Counted from the stretch's first letter, positions 21,666 to 31,380 are shown. The stretch is DNA of 64,000 bases from Prorocentrum cordatum (GCA_963575745.1 CAUYUJ010022418.1:59872-123871), one strand, 5' to 3'. The notes: generated from the letters alone by a model not told the origin. Numbers and translations: made by a program.

Positions 21666-23205
21666 CACCTCCCAGCACGACCACTCCCCCAGCACGACCA
21701 CCCCCCAGCACGACCACCCCCCAGCACGACCACACCCCAGCACGGCCCCACCCCAGGAAGACCACACCCCAGCACGACCACACCCCAGCACGACCTCACC
21801 ACAGCATGACCACACATCAGCACGACCACGCCCAGCACGACCACGCCCCAGCACGACCACACCCCAGCACGAACACACCTCAGCACGACCACACCCCAGC
21901 ACGACCACACCCCAGCACGACCACACCCCAGCACCAGCACGACCACACCCCAGCACGACCCGATCGATAAGTCACAGGGTGCTGACCACCCCAGCACGAC
22001 CACACCCCAGCACGACCCCACTCCAGCACGACCCCACCCCAGCACGACCACGCCCCAGCACGACCACACCCCAACACGACCACACTTCAGCACGACCACA
22101 CCCCAGCACGACCCCGACCCAGCACGACCCCACCCCAGCCCGACCACACCCCAGCACGACCACACCCCAGAACGACCACACCCCAGCCCGACCCCACCCA
22201 AGCACGACCCCACCCCAGCACGACCACACCCCAGCAGGACCACACCCCAGCACGACCACATCCCAGCACGACCCCACCGCAGCAAGACCACACCCCAGCA
22301 CGACCACACCCCAGCACGACCTCACCACAGCACGACCACACCCCAGCACGACCACGCCCCAGCACGACCACGCCCCAGCACCACCACGCCCCAGCACGAC
22401 CCCACCCCAGCACGACCACCCCCCCAGCACGACCACACCGCAGCACGACCACCCCCCAGCACGCCCACCCCCCAGCACGACCACTCCCCAGCACGAGCAC
22501 ACCGCCTTGGTTGAGTGGTTGCCTGCACGACCACACCCCAGCACGACCACAAAGCATACATTGTACCACACCTTGCAAGACCAGATTCGCCGCACCCCAG
22601 CACGACCACACCCCAGCACAGCACGACACCACCCAGCACGACCCCACCCCAGCACGACCCACCCCAGCACGACCCCACCCCAGCACGACCCCACCCTAGC
22701 ACGACCACACCCCAGCACGACCACACCCCAGCACGACCACACCCCAGCACGACCCCACCCTAGCACGACCACACCCCAGCACGACCACACCCCAGCACGA
22801 CCACACCCCAGCACGACCCCACCCCAGCACGACCCCACCACAGCACGACCACCCCCCAGCACGACCTCACCCCAGCACGACCACACCCCAGCACGACCCC
22901 ACCCCAGCAAGACCACACCCCAGCACGACCGCACCCCAGCACGACCACGCCACATCACGACCACACCCCAGCACGACCACGCCCCAGCACGACCACGCCC
23001 CAGCACGACCACGCCCCAGCACGACCACCCCCCAGCCCGACCACCCCCCCAGCACGACCACCCCCCAGCACGACCACACCCCAGCACGACCACACCCCAG
23101 CACGACCACTCCCCAGCACGACCACACCCCAGCACGACCACTCCCCAGCACGACCACGCCCCAGCACGACCACACCCCAGCACCACCACACCCAGTCGCA
23201 CCCCC
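21666..23205 (+). repeat. 16-bp minisatellite array 1
   Basis: The unit is CAGCACGACCACACCC (16 bp). Because 16 is not a multiple of three and the unit has no stop in any phase, all six frames stay open and each strand encodes one cyclic 16-residue peptide (Pro/Ser/Thr/His-rich on plus, Gly/Val/Trp/Cys-rich on minus). Variants ending ACGCC or ACCCC occur in blocks. A CGATCGATAAGTCACAGGG segment interrupts at about 21961. Confidence 0.95.
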
Positions 23206-23390
23206 GTGGAATGTTTCGTGGGGTGTCTGGTTGAGTGGTTGCCTGTTCGTGGGGTGTCTCGTGGAATGTTTCACGGGGTGTCTCGTGGAATGTTTCGTGA
23301 GGTGTCTCGTGGGTTGTGTCGTGAGGTGTCTCCTGGGATGTTTCGCGGGGTGTCTCGTGGGATGTTTCGTGAGGTGTCGCCCAGTTGGAT
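23206..23390 (+). repeat. 24-bp minisatellite, cassette 1
   Basis: About six copies of GTGGAATGTTTCGTGGGG followed by TGTCTC. The first copy is interrupted by TGGTTGAGTGGTTGCCTG. The same array, in the same place after the 16-bp minisatellite, occurs at 24856 and 28446. Confidence 0.88.
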
Positions 23391-23454
23391 ATCGTGAAAA
23401 CGTGACCATGCTGCACATGTCTATATCCCTTTCCGGGTTCGTGGGTCCATCATG
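23391..23454 (+). repeat. Conserved cassette tail
   Basis: The tail is ATCGTGAAAACGTGACCATG, then CATGTCTATATCCCTTTCCG, then GGTTCGTGGGTCCATCATG. Further copies are at 25027-25090, 28637-28700, 31036-31093 (diverged) and 31601-31664. Confidence 0.85.
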
Positions 23455-23547
23455 TTTTTGACTATTTTTGGGTATCTTTTGAATATTTTTTGATTTTTTT
23501 TTATTATTCGTCCATAATCCCCCTGTAGGGGGACAGGCCCGACTTAA

Positions 23548-23729
23548 ATTTCTTTCTCTCTCACACAGTTTTTGGCCTCTTGGTGAGCTCCGCCGAGTGC
23601 CACAGCGTCGACGGTCGCCTGCGGCCTCGAGCCCACTTCGGCACGCCCTTCGCGCGTCTCGTGGCCCCATAGGGGAGCTGCAGGGAAGGCCCCGCTGGCA
23701 GCTGCCTCGAGGGGCTATTTTTCCCGGAA
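23548..23729. repeat. Isolated 90-bp satellite copies
   Basis: Roughly 1.5 diverged units (GTGAGCTCCGCCGAGTGCC, CCACTTCGGCACGCCC, CGTCTCGTGGCCCCATAGG). They lie directly between the right end of the split inverted-repeat element and the next leader module. Confidence 0.65.
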
Positions 23730-23975
23730 AGGGCTCCGGCCCAGGGTTCTCTTTTAGTAGGTAAACCTAGTCCCCCGGTGCCTGCTTGAAGGAGGCCGGC
23801 GAATTTTTTCCCTGATAAATAACGAGGTCGAAGGAGGCCGGCGAATTTTTCCCTGATAAATAACGAGCCCGCGAATTAAAATTTGAGGATGTCTCGAGCG
23901 AAACGCTTGTTTTTGAGCGCCCGCGAATTAAAATTTGAGGATGTCTCGAGCGAAACGCTTGTTTTTGAAATCCCG
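23730..23975 (+). repeat. Cassette 2 leader module and hairpin motifs
   Basis: It has the same order as at 21444: CCCGGAAAGGGCTCCGGCCC, GGTTCTCTTTTAGTAGG, GGAGGCCGGCGAATT repeats with CCCTGATAAATAACGAG. Two GAGGATGTCTCGAGCGAAAC motifs follow, at 23886 and 23937. The GGAGGCCGGCG segment appears in extra copies relative to cassette 1. Confidence 0.85.
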
Positions 23976-24855
23976 ACCTCACCACACGACCACACCCCAG
24001 CACGACCACACTCCAGCACGACCTCACCACAGCACGACCAAGACCCACTCCCCAGCGACGAATCACGCGCCAATCCCACAGCAGCGCACCACGCAAGCCC
24101 CACCACTCCCCACACGACCACCTCCCAGCACGAAACCCCCGCGCCACTCCCCACAGACACGACACCCCCCCAGCACGACCACCCCCCAGCACGACCACTT
24201 CCCCCCAGCACGACCAACCCCAGCACGACCACTCCCCAGCAACGACCACACCCAGCACGACCCACCCCAGCACGACCCACCCAAGCACCGACCAACCCCA
24301 GCACGACCACACCCCACACGACCACAACCCCAGCACGACCCCACTTCAGCACACGACCCCACCCCAGCACGACCACACCCCAGCACGACCACACCCCAGC
24401 AGGACCACACCCCAGCACGACCCCACCCCAGCACGGCCCCACCCCAGCAAGACCACACCCCAGCACGACCACACTCCAGCACGACCTCACCACAGCACGA
24501 CCACTCCCCAGCACGATCACGCCCCAGCACGACCACGCCCCAGCACGACCACCCCCCCAGCACGACCACCCCCCAGCACGACCACCCCCCAGCACGACCA
24601 CACCCCAGCACGACCACACCCCAGCACGACCACACCCCAGCACGACCACACCCCAGCACGACCACACCACAGCACGACCACACCCCAGCACGACCACGCC
24701 CCAGCACGACCACGCCCCAGCACGACCACGCCCCAGCACGACCACCCCCCAGCACGACCAACCCCCCAGCACGACCACCCCCCAGCACGACCACCCCCCA
24801 GCACGACCACACCCCAGCACGACCACTCCCCAGCACGACCACACCGCCTTGGTTG
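23976..24855 (+). repeat. 16-bp minisatellite array 2
   Basis: The left third (to about 24310) is degenerate with many indels; the right part is regular CAGCACGACCACACCC. The block order of variants (CCTCACCACAG, then ACGCC units, then ACCCC units, then ACACC units) is the same as in arrays 1 and 3. Confidence 0.93.
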
Positions 24856-25090
24856 AGTGGTTGCCTGTCGTCGTGGAATGTTTCGTGGGGTGTCTCGTGG
24901 AATGTTTCGCGGGGTGTCTCCTGGAATGTTTCGAGAGGTGTCTCGCGGAATGTTTCGTGAGGTGTCTCGTGGGATGTTTCGTGAGGTGTCTCGTGGGATG
25001 TTTCGTGAGGTGTTGCCCCGTTGGGTATCGTGAAAACGTGCCCATGCTCCACATGTCTATATCCCTTTCCGGGTTCGTGGGTCCATCATG
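24856..25090 (+). repeat. 24-bp minisatellite and conserved tail, cassette 2
   Basis: Six copies of GTGGAATGTTTCGTGGGG plus TGTCTC run from 24880. They are followed by the tail (25027-25090) with CATGCTCCACATGTCTATA and GGTTCGTGGGTCCATCATG. Confidence 0.87.
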
Positions 25091-25260
25091 TTTCATCACG
25101 CCCACCACACGTCTCGTTGCCCTATCGGGAGCTCCACCGCAGGCCCCAGTGGCAACGGTCGTATGGCGGCCTCGGGCCCACTTCGGCCATGCCCCTCACG
25201 CATGTCGTGGTCCCGTGGGGAGCTCCACCGAAGGCCCCAGCGTTGCCCGTGAAGGTCCGC
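25091..25260 (+). repeat. Two 90-bp satellite copies
   Basis: CACGTCTCGTTGCCCTATCG, GGAGCTCCACCGCAGGCC and a second unit CATGTCGTGGTCCCGTGGGG lie immediately after the cassette tail. This parallels the satellite copy after the first split element. Confidence 0.7.
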
Positions 25261-25717
25261 TCGCCTGCGCCGCCCGTGAAGCAAGGGCGCCCTCGAAGGC
25301 GCGAAGCTATTCGCGCTCCTCGCTTCGTGGTTCGGCTCCGATTCCTCCTCATTCTCCCTTTTCGCCCCGGGAAGGCGGCGCGAGAGCGCGAAGTCATGCG
25401 CACTCCACGCTGCGCGCAGCGCGAAGCGCGAGCTTGGGAGCCCCTGCTGAGGGGCTTTTCCTTGCCTGGATCTTGCCTGCGGGCCAGCGCGCTTCCCGGG
25501 CGAGCGGTCCCTGGGCGAGGGGGACTCTTGGGCGCGCGGCCCCTGGGCGAGCCGGCCCCGGGCGAGTGGAGTGGGCATCCCGGCGAGCGGCCCGTGGGGC
25601 GGACCGCTCCGGCAGAAGGCCGCGCCCGCCCGCGTGAATGTCCCGCCCGCCAGGCCAGCAGGTTAAGGTCCGCCCACCCGAGCCGCACGTGAGGTAGCAT
25701 CAGACCCGTACCGTGAA
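25261..25717. other. GC-rich unique block
   Basis: It is very GC-rich with short degenerate repeats of GGGCGAGCGGCCCCTGGGCG type between 25490 and 25600. Plus and minus frames are both open and Arg/Ala/Gly-rich. Nothing is recognised. Confidence 0.4.
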
Positions 25718-25869
25718 GTCGGGCGTGTCCCTCTACAGGCGGAATATTCAAAAATAATAAAAAGAATCGTCTGGGGACGATTTTTGAATTATAATTTGGC
25801 TATTTGGAGTATTTTTGGACTACTTTCAATTCTCCGCCCAAAATCGCCCTGTAGGGGGACAGGCCCGAC
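25718..25869. mobile_element. Intact short inverted-repeat element (MITE-like), 152 bp
   Basis: The left terminus GTCGGGCGTGTCCCTCTACA is the inverse of the right terminus TGTAGGGGGACAGGCCCGAC, with two mismatches. The interior is AT-rich with a central small inverted repeat around GTCTGGGGACGAT. It has no coding capacity. Length, ends and centre match the element at 42491-42639. Confidence 0.7.
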
Positions 25870-26119
25870 CTAACCGTACTGCTACGTACGCATGTCTTGT
25901 TTCAGCAGTCTCTTGCCCGCGTTGCTCGGTGACTTCTCTCGCGAAGGACCAGAAGCGGCACAAGCATAAACTTTTAGCGCTCCGCGCGGGTTTCTTGGAT
26001 CCGCGCTGGCCCCCCCGGCGGCGCCTCCGGCGCCGTCCCTGGCGTTCTCCGCGCGCCAAGGGGGGTCCAGCGCAGAGGAGGAAAAGGAGGAGGAGGACAA
26101 CGAGGAAGAGGACAGAGCC
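25870..26119. repeat. Dispersed GCGCTCCGC element
   Basis: AAACTTTTAGCGCTCCGCGC and GGTTTCTTGGATCCGCGC, followed by a GGCGGCGCCTCCGGCGCC palindromic stretch, match 21108-21180. A short GGAGGA tract at 26078-26120 leads into the next element. Confidence 0.6.
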
Positions 26120-26795
26120 CTCAAAATTGACTCTTGGAGCTTTCTTGGGGCTCCTTTTGGGGCTCCTTTGGGGCGCCTCGGAGCCCCTTTGCGGCCCTCT
26201 TGGGGCCTTCCTGGGGGTCCCTTGGGAGCCCTGGAGGGCGTCGTGGGGCCATCTTGGAGGACATCGGTCAAAAGGGGGGGCCCCCAATGTGCCCCCCCCC
26301 CCCCCCTTCCCCACCGCGGGACCATCAGAATTGCCTCTTGGGGCCCTCTTGGTGCGCTGTTGGGCCGCTCTTGGGCGCTCTTGGTGCCGTCTGGGGGGCC
26401 TCTTGGACCCCTCGTGGGCTTCTCTTGGGCCATCTTGGTATTTTGGGCCTCAAAAGCGCATCGGCGACGCAACGGCGATAAGTAAGAAATCACTCATGCT
26501 CCTCAAGGTTTTGAAGGATTTGGGCCGCTTGGGGGTGTTCCTGAGCGGGCTCCGAGAGCACTTGGAACCGTCTTGTGGCCCTCATAGGGCCTTCTGGAAG
26601 TATGTCGGAAGCTATCTTGAACAATCGTCGGCTACCTTGAGCCACCGTCGGCTACCTTGAGCCATCTTGGAGGCCATCTTGGGCTCTCTTGGGGCCATCT
26701 TGGGCCTTGGGGCTCTAGCCCCTCGGGACCCCCTCCCCGTCCAGACCCAGGGAGAAAGGGGGGAGGTACACCTCTCCGAAGGTACGTTTTTTTTT
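26120..26795 (+). repeat. 10/11-bp phased interspersed element, copy 3
   Basis: CTTGGGGCTCC-type words at 10/11-bp steps. Island 1 (26255-26330) is expanded by poly-G and poly-C runs. Island 2 (26440-26520) contains AAGAAATCACTCATGCTCC and GGTTTTGAAGGATTTGGG. The right end GGGGCTCTAGCCCCTCGGG followed by CCGTCCAGACCCAGGG matches copy 1, giving the family a defined end. Confidence 0.78.
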
Positions 26796-27530
26796 CCCGG
26801 AAAGGGCTTAGGCCCAGGGTTCTCTTTTAGTGGGTAAACCTGTCCCCCGGTGCCTGCTTGAAGGAGGCCGGCGAATTGCCGGCGAATTTTTTCCCTGATA
26901 AATAACGAGGTCGAAGGAGGCCGGCGAATTAAAATTTGAGGATGTCTCGAGCGAAACGCTTGTTTTTGAAATCCCGATCGATAAATCACAGGGTGCGGGC
27001 CACTTTTTCGTGTGTTGAGGATGTCTCGAGCGAAACGCTTGCTCCGCAGAGTTTGCCGAGGATGTCTCGAGCGAAACGCTTGTTTTGCAGAGCCGACCGC
27101 GACGCGGAAAAGCGCCCCGCGCGAAGGAATTTCGATGATGTCTCGACTAATTCGTTTGTTCCCGGAAAGGGCAAGGCCCAGGGTTCTCTTTTAGTAGGTA
27201 AACCTGTCCCCCGGTGCCAACTTGAGGGAGGCCGGCGAATTTTTTCCCTGATAAATAACGAGGTCGAAGGAGGCCGGCGAATTAAAATTTGAGGATGTCT
27301 CGAGCGAAACGCTTGTTATTGAAATCCCGATCGATAAATCACAGGGTGCGGGCCACTTTTTCGTGTGTTGAGGATGTCTCGAGCGAAACGCTTGCTCCGC
27401 AGAGTTTGCCGAGGATGTCTCGAGCGAAACGCTTGTTTTGCAGAGCCGACCGCGACGCGGAAAAGCGCCCCGCGCGAAGGATTTTCGATGATGTCTCGAC
27501 TAATTCGTTTGTTTTTGTACGATTTCCTGG
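26796..27530 (+). repeat. Cassette 3 leader module, tandemly duplicated (365-bp period)
   Basis: Two copies start with CCCGGAAAGGGC at 26796 and 27161. Each carries the GGAGGCCGGCGAATT repeats, three GAGGATGTCTCGAGCGAAAC motifs, the CCCGATCGATAAATCACAGG segment, and a variant motif GATGATGTCTCGACTAATTC near the end. Differences between copies are few, so the duplication is fairly recent. Confidence 0.88.
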
Positions 27531-28445
27531 AATTTTGGCAGGATGTCTCGAGCGAAATGCACGACCCCACCCTAGCACGACCATACCCCAGCACGACCAC
27601 ACCCCAGCACGACCAGACCCCAGCACGACCCCACCCCAGCACGACCCCACCCCAGCACGACCATACCCCAGCACGACCCATACCCCAGCAAGACCACACC
27701 CCAGCACGACCACACCCCAGCACGACCTCACCACAGCACGACCACACCCCAGCACGACCACGCCCCAGCACGACCACGCCCCAGCACGACCACGCCCCAG
27801 CACGACCACCCCCCAGCACGACCACCACCCCAGCACGACCACCCCCCAGCACGACCACCCCCCAGCACGACCACACCCCAGCACGACCACACCCCAGCAC
27901 GACCACACCCCAGCACGACCACACCCCAGCACGACCACACCCCAGCACGACCCGATCGATAAATCACAGGGTGCGGACCACCCCAGCACGACCACACCCC
28001 AGCAAGACCACACCCCAGCACGACCACACCCCAGCACGACCTCACCACAGCACGACCACACCCCAGCACGACCACGCCCCAGCACGACCATGCCCCAGCA
28101 CGATCACGCCCCAGCACGACCACCCCCCAGCACGACCACCCCCCCAGCACGACCGACACCCCAGCACGACCCACCCCTGCAGACTACACCCCAGCAGCAC
28201 CCCCACCCCCGCAAGACCACACCCCCACGACCACACCCCGACCTCGACCACAGCACGAACCACCACCCCAGCACGACCACGCCCCAGCACGACCACGCCC
28301 CAGCACGACCACCCCCCAGCACACCACCCCCTAGCACGACCACACCCCAGCACGACCACACCCCAGCACGACCACACCCCAGCACGACCACACCCAACAC
28401 GACCATACCCACACGACCACACCCAGCACGACCACACCCAGTCGC
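27531..28445 (+). repeat. 16-bp minisatellite array 3
   Basis: CAGCACGACCACACCC units. The array is interrupted at about 27953-27975 by CCCGATCGATAAATCACAGG, the segment also found in the leader modules and in array 1. The CCTCACCACAG marker occurs at about 27723 and 28038, so a block of roughly 315 bp is repeated within the array. The right third is degenerate. Confidence 0.94.
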
Positions 28446-28700
28446 ACCCCCGTGGAATGTTTCGTGGGGTGTCTGGTTGAGTGGTTGCCTGTTCGTGGGG
28501 TGTCTCGTGGAATGTTTCACGGTGTGTCTCGTGGAATGTTTCGTGAGGTGTCTCGTGGGTTGTTTCGTGAGGTGTCTCCTGGGATGTTTCGCGGGGTGTC
28601 TCGTGGGATGTTTCGTGAGGTGTCGCCCAGTTGGATATCGTGAAAACGTGACCATGCTGCACATGTCTATATCCCTTTCCGGGTTCGTGGGTCCATCATG
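28446..28700 (+). repeat. 24-bp minisatellite and conserved tail, cassette 3
   Basis: It is almost base-for-base like cassette 1, including the TGGTTGAGTGGTTGCCTG interruption. The tail at 28637-28700 is identical in word order to 23391-23454. The next leader module begins two bases later. Confidence 0.88.
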
Positions 28701-28701
28701 T

Positions 28702-28880
28702 CCCGGAAAGGGCTTAGGCCCAGGGTTCTCTTTTAGCTGTTTACCCCCGGGTCTGACTTGAGGTGGGCCGGCGGATTTATTCCTTGATAAATATCGAGGT
28801 CGAGGTGGGCCGGCGGAATTATTTAATCGCTTCGCTCATTCCGCCGGCCCATACAGTCTCATGTCTGCCGTTTGCCCGAG
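28702..28880 (+). repeat. Variant leader module with a GC-rich hairpin
   Basis: A diverged module: CCCGGAAAGGGCTTAGGCC, GGTTCTCTTTTAGCTG, then GGTGGGCCGGCGGATTTATT and CCTTGATAAATATCGAGG. It ends with a perfect 13-bp inverted repeat, GGGCCGGCGGAAT (28807-28819) and ATTCCGCCGGCCC (28838-28850). The hairpin-motif copies that normally follow are absent here. Confidence 0.7.
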
Positions 28881-29690
28881 GGCCTGGTGTCAATGCGGCG
28901 CTTTGGGGGTTCCTGGGGCCGCTTGGGGGACTCCTGGGGCGCTCGGGGGGGCATTTGGGGGGCCTCCTGGGGCCGCTTGGGGGACTCTTGGGGGCCTCCT
29001 GAGGGCCCTCGTGGGGGCCTCTTGGGGCCTCTTAGGGGCCTCTTGGGGCCTCGTAGGGGCTTCATAGGGCCGAGGGCTCGAAATGTTGTTTCGTGTTCCC
29101 TCTCTGGGGCCCCTTTGGGGGCGTTCTTGGGGCCCTCTTGGACCGTTTTGGAGGCTTCTTGGGCCGTCTTCGAGCCCTCTTGGGCCATCTTGGGGCCCTC
29201 TTGGGTGCCTCTTGGGCCCTCTTGGGGCGATCTTGGGGGCCTCTTGGGCCGTCTTGGGGCGTCGGGAAGCCGAAAAGGTGGAAGCTCCAAAATCTCTCAA
29301 AAACCTATGGAAAAACAATGATTTTTGCCTCCGGGGGCCCTATTGGGAGTGCTCTTGGAGGCCTCTTGGGGCGTCTGGGGGCTATCTTGGGCGTCTTGGA
29401 GCGATCTTGTGGCATGTCGGACCCCTCGTGTACCATCTTGGGGGCCTCTTGGGGGCCTCTTGGCCTTTCTTGGGGCTCTCGGGGACGTCTCGGAGCCCTG
29501 TTGGTGCGCTCATGGAGCGCTCGGGGGGACCCGGCCGGGGACCCGGCCGGGACCCGGCCGGGGACCGGCCGGGACCTGGTCGGGGTACTTTTCGTCCGGG
29601 GACCCCCAGGGGCCGCCCCGCGCGCGCGAACTAGAAAATTGTTAACCAGTTACCGGAGATCTTAGCACGCCTCTGGCCCGTTGGGCCGGC
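28881..29690 (+). repeat. 10/11-bp phased interspersed element, copy 4
   Basis: This is the clearest copy. Words alternate 10 and 11 bp near 29015-29060. Island 1 (29063-29105) reads GGGCTCGAAATGTTGTTTCG. Island 2 (29268-29335) contains CTCAAAAACCTATGG and AAAACAATGATTTTTGCC. A GGGACCCGGCCG repeat of 11-12 bp lies at 29527-29580. Confidence 0.82.
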
Positions 29691-30115
29691 GAATTTTTGA
29701 GGATGTCTCTAGCAAAACGCTTGTTCTTCAGAACTTGTTGAGGATGTCTCGAGCGAAACGCTTGTTTTGGGTTAAATATTGTCCTCTCCTGGGGGCCCGA
29801 ATTCAGAGGATCTCTCAAGTGAAATGCTTGTTTTCACGTGCCCAGGTCTTGAGGATGTCTCGAGCGAGACGCTTGGTTTCACGCCTCCAGGTGGCCCAGA
29901 CAGATGTCTAGCATGAGGCTTTGTTGAGGATTTCTCGAACAAGAGGCTTGTTTTCACGTGTCCAGGTCGCCCAGGCGGATGTCTAGCATGAGGATGTGTC
30001 GAGGAAGTCTCGATCGAGACGCTTGTTTGCACGTGTCCAGGTTGCCCAGGCGGATGTCTAGCGTGAGGATGTGCTGAGAACGTCTTGAGCGAAACGCGTG
30101 TTTTCACGTGTCCAG
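29691..30115 (+). repeat. 75-bp tandem array built on the hairpin motif
   Basis: Variants of GAGGATGTCTCGAGCGAAAC start at about 29698, 29740, 29799, 29851, 29926, 30001 and 30076. From 29851 they form a regular 75-bp unit with TTTTCACGTGTCCAGGTCGC and CAGGCGGATGTCTAGC. The motif here evolves as part of a longer tandem unit. Confidence 0.78.
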
Positions 30116-31035
30116 GTCGCCCAGGCACAGCACAGCCCTCGGCACGGTACATCAATATCGATACCCTTAGCATTGCAGCCTGGCATGTTGCCTGGCACGT
30201 TCCGCGGAGCGTCCCGTGGCGAGTCCCCCTGGCACGTCGCGCGGTGCACGTCCCGTGGCACGTTCCGTAGCGCGTCCCCTTGGGACGTCCCGCGGTGCGT
30301 GCCCGTGGCATGTCTCCTGGCACGTCGCCTGGCGCGTCCCTTGGGACGTTCCGCGGCGCGTCCTCCTGGCATGTCCCCCTGTCGATTAATTCTGGGGCAG
30401 CTACCATCTGCTCAGGCAGCTCGAGCTTAAGATCCAGATCAGTTCGATCAGGACTCGGATGCAAAGAGGACTCGATCCACAACGTTAAATCGAGCACAAT
30501 CGCGGCATGTCACATCGCAGTTCAGCACGGCCAGCACAGCGCAGCCGTCGGCACGGTACATCAAGATCGATACATTCAACATTGCATCTTGGCACGTTCT
30601 TTGGCGCGTTCCTTGGCGAGTCTACCTGGCACGTCGCGCGGCGCGTCCCCTGGCACGTCCCGCGGCACGTCCACTGGCACGTTCCGTAGCGCGTCCCCTT
30701 GGCACGTCCCGCGGTGCATGCACATGCCACGTCCCCTGGCACGCCGCCTGGCGCGTCCCTTGGGACGTTCCGCGGCGCGTCCTCCTGGCATGTCCCCTCT
30801 GTCGATTAGTTCTGGGACAGCTACCATCTGCTCAGGCAGCTCGAACTCAAGATCCAGATCAGTTCGGTCAGGACTCGGATGCCAGGGAGGACTCGATCCA
30901 CAACGCTGTATAGAGCACAATCGCGGCATGGAACATCGCAGTTCAGCACGGCCAGCACAGCACAGCTCTCGGCACAGTACCTCAAGATCTGTACATTCAG
31001 CACTGCATTTGCCCGTCGCCCAATCAAGTGTCTTT
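30116..31035 (+). repeat. 410-420-bp tandem duplication with internal GGCACGTCCC repeats
   Basis: GGCACGGTACATCAA-like words occur at 30141, 30550 and 30971, and CTGTCGATTA at 30380 and 30800. Each unit holds an 18-20-bp subrepeat array (GTCCCCTGGCACGTCGCGCG type) and a unique part (AGATCCAGATCAGTTCG, GAGCACAATCGCGGCATG). There are about 2.2 units. Long plus- and minus-strand frames follow the subrepeats and are not convincing as genes. Confidence 0.8.
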
Positions 31036-31380
31036 GAAACGTTGCCATGCCTTACATTTCTATATTCCTTTCCGGGTTCGTGGGTCGATCATGTTTTTTC
31101 CCGGAAAAGGCGCCGGCCCAGGGTTCTCTTTTAGTTGGTAAGCCTGTCCCCGGTGCCTCAACTCAGGTGGGCCAGCGTATTCTTTCCCTTATAAATATCG
31201 AGGTCGAGGTGGGCTGGCGGATTAAAATTTGAGGATGTCTCAGGTGAAACGCTTGTTTTTGAAATCCCGATCGATAAATCACAGGGTGCGGGCCACTCTT
31301 TCGTGTGTTGAGGATGTCTCGAGCGAAACGCTTGCTCCGCAGAGTTACCGAGGATGTCTCGAGCGAATCGCTTGTTTTGT
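31036..31380 (+). repeat. Diverged cassette tail plus leader module
   Basis: A tail variant (TTCCTTTCCGGGTTCGTGGG) ends at 31093. The module follows from 31100 (CCCGGAAAAGGCGCCGGCCC, GGTTCTCTTTTAGTTGG, CCCTTATAAATATCGAGG). Three hairpin-motif copies (31232, 31310, 31350) and the CCCGATCGATAAATCACAGG segment come next. No 16-bp array follows. Confidence 0.78.

Larger units (their letters stand above)
21373..23547. mobile_element. Inverted-repeat element split by a 2-kb repeat cassette
   Basis: The left end at 21373 (TTAAGTCGGGCCTGTCCC, CTACAGGGGGA) is the inverse of the right end finishing at 23547, with one mismatch in about 31 bp. The short internal flanks (AATATTCAAACATAG at the left; an AT-rich stretch before 23511 at the right) correspond to the two halves of the 150-bp elements at 25718 and 42491. 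Everything from about 21444 to 23454 is the repeat cassette. The simplest reading is insertion of the cassette into a short non-autonomous transposon; no transposase is present. Confidence 0.55.

Noticed and set aside
21643-23397. 584-codon open frame and its opposite-strand counterparts over the 16-bp arrays
   Set aside because: The 16-bp unit is open in all six frames, so frame length is uninformative.
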